Below are positions 60,010 through 64,000 of a stretch of 64,000 bases of DNA, piece after piece; positions within the stretch are counted from its first letter, which is position 1, and the number at the start of each line of letters is the position of its first letter. Where the stretch lies: the NCBI GenBank assembly GCA_049664225.1, contig JBATEX010000064.1, forward strand, positions 1 through 64,000. Reading direction: 5' to 3'. The DNA comes from JAUVRX01 sp049664225 (GTDB lineage: Bacteria; Acidobacteriota; Thermoanaerobaculia; Multivoradales; JAHEKO01). The translations under genes and the position numbers were made by a program. The notes beneath the pieces are model-generated. The model made no database searches, had not been told where the DNA came from, and saw only the letters and a program-made list of their open reading frames with translations.

Positions 60010-60444
60010 ATGAAAACGTACAGCCCAAAGAAGGGTGAAGTCGACCGCCATTGGTATGTTGTGGATGCTTCTGATCAGACCGTCGGCCGACTCTCAACCG
60101 AGGTGGCCCGCCTGCTCACCGGCAAGCACAAGCCGCAGTACGCACCGCACATCGATACCGGCGACTTCGTCATAGTGATCAACGCCGAGAAGGCGGTCTT
60201 CTCCGGACGCAAGGAAGACCAGAAGATCTACTACCGGCATAGCACGTATCCGGGAGGCTTGAAGTCCAAGACGGCGGCCCAGATGCGCAGCCAGCGGCCA
60301 ACCAGGCTGATCGAGTACGCGGTGAAGGGAATGCTGCCCAAGAATCGATTGGGTCGCCACCAGCTTCGCAAGCTCAAGGTCTATGCCGGGACGGAGCATC
60401 CACATCAGGCTCAGAAGCCTGAAGTGATTTCACTTGGCCAATAG
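60010..60444 (+). CDS. rplM: 50S ribosomal protein L13
   Basis: 144 residues. MKTYSPKKGEVDRHWYVVDASDQTVGRLST at the N-terminus and YRHSTYPGGLKS, GMLPKNRLGR and YAGTEHPHQAQKP at the C-terminus are diagnostic. It has GAGCGACAAC upstream rather than a strong Shine-Dalgarno. Followed by rpsI, the usual L13-S9 pair. Confidence 0.96.
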   Translation: MKTYSPKKGEVDRHWYVVDASDQTVGRLSTEVARLLTGKHKPQYAPHIDTGDFVIVINAEKAVFSGRKEDQKIYYRHSTYPGGLKSKTAAQMRSQRPTRLIEYAVKGMLPKNRLGRHQLRKLKVYAGTEHPHQAQKPEVISLGQ

Positions 60445-60469
60445 CCTTGAAGTCTGGGAGGATAGAAGT

Positions 60470-60862
60470 TTGAGCGATCTTCAGTACTACGGAACGGGCC
60501 GACGAAAGACGGCTACCGCCCGCATCTTCCTGCGGCCAGGGGCTGGCAAGTGGGTTGTGAATGGGCGCGAGTTGGACCACTATTTCCCCAACAAGGTTCT
60601 GCGGATGGTGGTCAGGCAGCCTTTGTTGGCTACCGAGACGGATGAGAAGTTCGATATCTACGCCACGGTGATCGGCGGTGGCCCTACGGGCCAGGCCGGT
60701 GCGGTGCGGCACGGTATCTCCCGAGCTCTGCTGCAATACAACGGTGAGCTGCGCGAGCGCCTCAAAGCTGCAGGCCTGCTGACCCGTGATCCACGAAAGA
60801 AAGAGCGCAAGAAGTACGGGCAGAAGGGCGCCCGAGCTCGCTTCCAGTTCAGTAAGAGATAG
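60470..60862 (+). CDS. rpsI: 30S ribosomal protein S9
   Basis: 130 residues from the TTG at 60470 (SDLQYYGTGRRKTATARIFL). This start has GGGAGG 8 nt upstream and gives the standard S9 length; a TTG at 60434 would add 12 residues not seen in S9. The C-terminal tail KYGQKGARARFQFSKR reaches the P site. Followed by rpsB after 21 nt. Confidence 0.95.
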   Translation: MSDLQYYGTGRRKTATARIFLRPGAGKWVVNGRELDHYFPNKVLRMVVRQPLLATETDEKFDIYATVIGGGPTGQAGAVRHGISRALLQYNGELRERLKAAGLLTRDPRKKERKKYGQKGARARFQFSKR

Positions 60863-60883
60863 GGAATCTGAAGGAGGAGTCTG

Positions 60884-61684
60884 TTGGTAGACATCAAGAT
60901 GAGGGATCTGCTGGAGGCTGGAGTCCACTTCGGGCATCAGACTCGGCGATGGAATCCGAAGATGAAGCGATACATCTTCGGCAAGCGCAACGGGATCTAC
61001 ATCATCGATCTCCAGCGGACTCTGGTGCTGTTTCGGCAGGCCGCCGAGTTCGCGGGTGGCTTGGGGCGACAGGGGCGGCGGCTGCTCTTCGTGGGCACCA
61101 AGCGGCAGGCGCAAGATGTGATCGAGGAAGAATCGCGGCGCTGCGGTCAGTTCTACATGACGCACCGCTGGCTGGGCGGTACTCTGACCAACTTCGTCAC
61201 GATTCGCGCTTCAGTGGAGCGACTGAAGGACATCGAGTCGCGATTGGGCGACGAGAGCAGTCCACTCACCAAGAAGGAGAAGCTGCGCCTCAACCGTGAT
61301 CGCGAGAAGATGACCCGCAACCTGGAAGGCATTCGCGACATGACTTCGCTACCGGATGCGGTCTTCATCGTCGATCCGAAGAAGGAGCACATCGCCGTCG
61401 CCGAAGCCAACAAGCTCGGCATCCCGGTTATCGCCATCGTCGATACCAACTGTGATCCTGAGGAAGTCGACTACACGATTCCCGGTAACGACGACGCGAT
61501 TCGATCGATCCGATTGTTTGCGTCGAAGATCGCCGACGCCTACCTGGAAGGCGCCTCGGCGCTCGAGCAGCAGATCGAAATCGAAGCGAAGGACGCAGAG
61601 AAGGCCGAGCAGGCAGCGGCCAAGGAGGCAGTGGCTTCCGCAGAGGAGGACGCCTCTGCCGAGATCGCCGCACCGGCTCAGTAG
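60884..61684 (+). CDS. rpsB: 30S ribosomal protein S2
   Basis: 266 residues from a TTG with AAGGAGGAG upstream. GVHFGHQTRRWNPKMKRYIFG, the MTHRWLGGTLTNFVT segment and VDTNCDPEEVDYTIPGNDDAIRS are S2 signatures. A 35-residue Ala/Glu-rich C-terminal tail (from about residue 232) extends the usual length. tsf follows after 231 nt, a longer gap than normal, containing a hairpin and possibly a separate promoter. Confidence 0.95.
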   Translation: MVDIKMRDLLEAGVHFGHQTRRWNPKMKRYIFGKRNGIYIIDLQRTLVLFRQAAEFAGGLGRQGRRLLFVGTKRQAQDVIEEESRRCGQFYMTHRWLGGTLTNFVTIRASVERLKDIESRLGDESSPLTKKEKLRLNRDREKMTRNLEGIRDMTSLPDAVFIVDPKKEHIAVAEANKLGIPVIAIVDTNCDPEEVDYTIPGNDDAIRSIRLFASKIADAYLEGASALEQQIEIEAKDAEKAEQAAAKEAVASAEEDASAEIAAPAQ

Positions 61685-61753
61685 GCGGATCTGCGGAGGA
61701 TCGCGGCGCCCCAACGCGGCTGCAAATCGAGCAAATCGACAACGAGTGACAGA

Positions 61754-61779
61754 CCCCGGTACCGACGTCGATTCCGGGG
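61754..61779 (+). terminator. Possible attenuator hairpin between rpsB and tsf
   Basis: CCCCGG (61754-61759) and CCGGGG (61774-61779) with a 14-nt interior that itself contains ACGT/ACGT, followed by CCTTTC. Not a classical U-run, so read as weak termination or an attenuator in the rpsB-tsf gap. The rest of the gap (61685-61915) shows no gene. Confidence 0.35.
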
Positions 61780-61915
61780 CCTTTCAGCGCACAGAAGGCC
61801 ACGAGAGGTCGTGCCGCGAGGTGGAACGCCGCCGGCTCATGAGTGGAGCTCACGACTATCATCCAGACCCTGTCTTGGGCAGGGTTGCCTATATGTCAGA
61901 AAGAGGAATGTGAAG

Positions 61916-62566
61916 ATGCAAGTAACGCCACAGCTGGTCAAGGAATTGCGCGAGCGTACAGGTGCGGGAATGATGGATTGCAAGCGAGCGCTGGTCGACT
62001 CGGAGGGTGATGTCGAGAAAGCGATCGAGCTGCTTCGCAAGCGGGGAATGGCGACGGCGGCCAAGAAGGCTGGCCGAGTCGCGGCGGAAGGCGTGGTCAG
62101 CTCCTACATCCACGCCGGTGGCAGGATAGGTGTGCTTCTCGAGGTCAACTGCGAGACGGACTTCGTCGCCCGAACCGACGATTTTCAGAACCTCGTCAAG
62201 GACCTCGGAATGCACATCGCTGCCTCGGATCCTCGAGTCGTCAGTCGCGACGAAGTGACTGAGGCGATTCTCGAGCGGGAGCGCGCCATCTACCGCGACC
62301 AGGCGGTGGAATCGGGCAAGCCCGAGAACGTCTTGGATCGCATCGTCGAGGGTAAGATCGAGAAATTCTACTCCGAGTCGGTGCTCATGGAGCAGCCCTT
62401 CATCAAGAACCCGGAGGTGACCGTGCAGGAGCTGGTCAACGAAGTGATCGCCAAGTTGGGCGAGAATATCCAGGTTCGCAGATTCGCCCGATTCAAGGTC
62501 GGCGAAGGTATCGAGAAGGCGGCCGTCGATTTCTCGGAGGAGGTTCGGGCTCAGGTCGCAGGTTGA
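61916..62566 (+). CDS. tsf: Elongation factor Ts
   Basis: 216 residues, the short EF-Ts type. LVKELRERTGAGMMDCKRAL and the core CETDFVARTDDF are diagnostic. It recycles EF-Tu-GDP. ATG at 61916 with AGAGG 9 nt upstream; an in-frame extension back to 61811 is not family-like. pyrH follows after 15 nt. Confidence 0.95.
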   Translation: MQVTPQLVKELRERTGAGMMDCKRALVDSEGDVEKAIELLRKRGMATAAKKAGRVAAEGVVSSYIHAGGRIGVLLEVNCETDFVARTDDFQNLVKDLGMHIAASDPRVVSRDEVTEAILERERAIYRDQAVESGKPENVLDRIVEGKIEKFYSESVLMEQPFIKNPEVTVQELVNEVIAKLGENIQVRRFARFKVGEGIEKAAVDFSEEVRAQVAG

Positions 62567-62581
62567 GACGATTGGCAGGCG

Positions 62582-63298
62582 ATGGTGCAGAAACCAGCAT
62601 TCAAGCGGGTTCTCCTGAAGCTCTCCGGCGAGGCCCTCATGGGTAGCCAGAGCTCCGGGATCGACGAGCAGATCGTCGCTCGGGTAGCTGATGAGATCCG
62701 GGATATCTACGATTTGGGCGTCGAGCTTGCCGTGGTCGTCGGCGGCGGCAACATCATTCGCGGTGTGGCAGCCAGCGATCGCGGCCTCGACCGGGTCACG
62801 GGCGACAATATGGGCATGCTCGCCACCGTCATCAATGCCCTGGCATTGCAGGATGCTCTGGAGAAACGTGAGGTCTCGACCCGCGTTCAAACAGCTATCG
62901 AGATCCGCGACGTTGCCGAACCCTTCATCCGTCGACGGGCCATCCGCCACCTGGAAAAGGGGCGCGTCGTCATCTTCGCCGGTGGCACTGGAAACCCCTA
63001 CTTCACGACCGATAGCGCCGCGGGTTTGCGCGCCAATGAAATCCATGCCGAGGTCCTGCTCAAGGGCACGAACGTGGATGGCGTCTACACCGCCGATCCT
63101 GCCAAAGACAGCAGCGCCGAATTGCTGCGCGAGATCAGCTACCAGCAGGTGCTGGAGAAGAACCTTCGGGTCATGGATACGGCGGCTATCAGCTTGTGCC
63201 GTGACAATGACATTCCGATTGTCGTTTTCAGACTCATGGAACCAGGGAACCTGCGAAGAGTGGTGTGTGGTGAATCGGTAGGGTCGGTAGTTCGGTGA
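62582..63298 (+). CDS. pyrH: UMP kinase
   Basis: 238 residues. KRVLLKLSGEALMG, VVGGGNIIRG, MGMLATVINALALQDAL, FAGGTGNPYFTTDSAAGLRA and LLKGTNVDGVYTADP are the PyrH signatures. It makes UDP. Between tsf and frr, the standard rpsB-tsf-pyrH-frr order. Confidence 0.96.
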   Translation: MVQKPAFKRVLLKLSGEALMGSQSSGIDEQIVARVADEIRDIYDLGVELAVVVGGGNIIRGVAASDRGLDRVTGDNMGMLATVINALALQDALEKREVSTRVQTAIEIRDVAEPFIRRRAIRHLEKGRVVIFAGGTGNPYFTTDSAAGLRANEIHAEVLLKGTNVDGVYTADPAKDSSAELLREISYQQVLEKNLRVMDTAAISLCRDNDIPIVVFRLMEPGNLRRVVCGESVGSVVR

Positions 63299-63394
63299 GG
63301 TCGAGACTTTCAGTGAAGGACAAGATCCTGGCACAATAGGAAGCGGAGCAAGTCGGGTCGAAAAGAAGTCCAGATCGGTACTCGAGGAGGCGAT

Positions 63395-63949
63395 ATGAAA
63401 GAGCTGTTCATTGAGGTCGAGCTCAAGATGAAGGAAGCCCTGGACCATTTTCACGAAGAGTTGAAGCATCTCAGAACCGGACGCGCCTCACTGGCCATGC
63501 TCGACGGAGTTTCGGTGGACTACTATGGGGCGCCGACTCCTATGAATCAGGTGGCCAAGCTCTCCGTCCCCGAGGCGACCCTGATCATGGCGCAACCCTA
63601 CGATTCTTCGCTCATCCCCCTCATCGAGAAGGCCGTCATGCAAGCCAATCTCGGGTTGAATCCTTCCAGCGACGGCAAGGTCGTGAGGATTCCCGTCCCG
63701 CCACTGACCGAGGAGCGCCGCAAGGAGATCGTCAAACGAGCCCATGACCTGGCCGAGACCGCCCGCAATTCGGTGCGGCACGCCCGTCGGGAGGGCAACG
63801 AACGCCTCAAAGAGATGGAGAAGGAAAAAGAGATCGGTCAAGACGAAGAGCATCGCGGCATGGATGAGCACCAGAAGCTCCACGATCACTACATCGGTGA
63901 GATCAACACGGCCCTCGAGCACAAGGAGGAGGACCTCCTTACGGTCTGA
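63395..63949 (+). CDS. frr: Ribosome recycling factor
   Basis: 184 residues. HFHEELKHLRTGRASLAMLDGVSVDYYG, QVAKLSVPEATLIMAQPYD, VRIPVPPLTEERRKEIVKRA and ARREGNERLKEMEKE are diagnostic. It splits post-termination ribosomes with EF-G. The ATG has GGAGGCG upstream. The remaining 51 nt to the window end hold no start of a further gene that can be seen. Confidence 0.96.
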   Translation: MKELFIEVELKMKEALDHFHEELKHLRTGRASLAMLDGVSVDYYGAPTPMNQVAKLSVPEATLIMAQPYDSSLIPLIEKAVMQANLGLNPSSDGKVVRIPVPPLTEERRKEIVKRAHDLAETARNSVRHARREGNERLKEMEKEKEIGQDEEHRGMDEHQKLHDHYIGEINTALEHKEEDLLTV

Positions 63950-64000
63950 CCGACCGCAGAGGTGACCCGCAGTATCTTTTGCCCCTGAGCGCACTAAGGG

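Noticed and set aside
61889..63469. 526-codon antisense frame across tsf, pyrH and frr.
   Set aside because: It crosses three well-identified genes on the other strand and has no recognisable protein features.

Overview
The window is a contiguous stretch of GC-rich (about 60 % by eye) Gram-negative chromosome packed with housekeeping genes; no phage, plasmid, CRISPR array or intact insertion sequence is visible. An OprP-type outer-membrane porin, an RlpA lipoprotein, the futalosine route to menaquinone (mqnA, mqnC, a menG/ubiE methyltransferase), frequent TTG/GTG starts and the operon rplU-rpmA-obg-nadD-rsfS fit an Acidobacteriota-like bacterium (possibly Thermoanaerobaculia). That placement is inference from gene content, not a search.

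Layout. 1-7.0 kb: a partial EamA transporter, a Ppx/GppA relative that has lost its central catalytic region, an OprP-like porin with a secreted partner, and a PhoR/PhoB-type two-component pair; together a plausible phosphate-related neighbourhood. 7.0-9.4 kb: gcvT, gcvH and a small membrane protein. 9.4-15.9 kb: a minus-strand peptide-ABC operon (binding protein, two permeases, no ATPases) ending in queA, an orphan NtrB-type kinase and a 54-residue CxxC protein. 15.9-19.6 kb: rplU-rpmA-obg-nadD-rsfS and a translationally coupled AAA+ protein of the sigma-54 activator family with altered Walker motifs. 19.6-20.1 kb: a cluster of palindromic repeats with a G-quadruplex-type tract. 20.1-23.7 kb: a minus-strand acyl-CoA operon (three crotonases and a thiolase). 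24-31 kb: a protein of unknown function, tRNA-Lys, tRNA-Leu, tig-clpP-clpX-lon. 31-38.2 kb: engB, rho, mqnA, mqnC, a membrane protein, a sodium:solute symporter, a lipid kinase. 38.2-42.3 kb: an ALDH7-type dehydrogenase, a GAF-GGDEF cyclase, rsmA. 42.3-47.7 kb: ftsK, fmt, rsmB, a glycosyltransferase. 47.7-53.7 kb: moaC, a NamZ-like (DUF1343) protein, a small MobB-like protein without a P-loop, a class V aminotransferase, serA, ddl. 53.7-59.8 kb: a second repeat cluster, rlpA, purB, argF, and the minus-strand operon menG-folD-coaE-rdgB. 59.9-64 kb: rplM-rpsI-rpsB-tsf-pyrH-frr.

The most unusual structure is non-coding. (1) The intergenic regions upstream of the PhoB-like regulator and of the ALDH7-type gene share a spacing-conserved module of about 200 bp although the genes are unrelated. 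(2) Seven copies of a terminator-like palindromic repeat occur at two loci between convergent genes, each locus with a GGGGCTTA-type G-quadruplex tract. (3) An extended -10 motif of the form TGCTANCAT recurs before many genes, in a few places so close to the start codon that leaderless mRNAs are likely. Among proteins, the Ppx deletion, the AAA+ protein with Walker A Lys to Arg and Walker B Glu to His, and the P-loop-less MobB-like protein are the main oddities.
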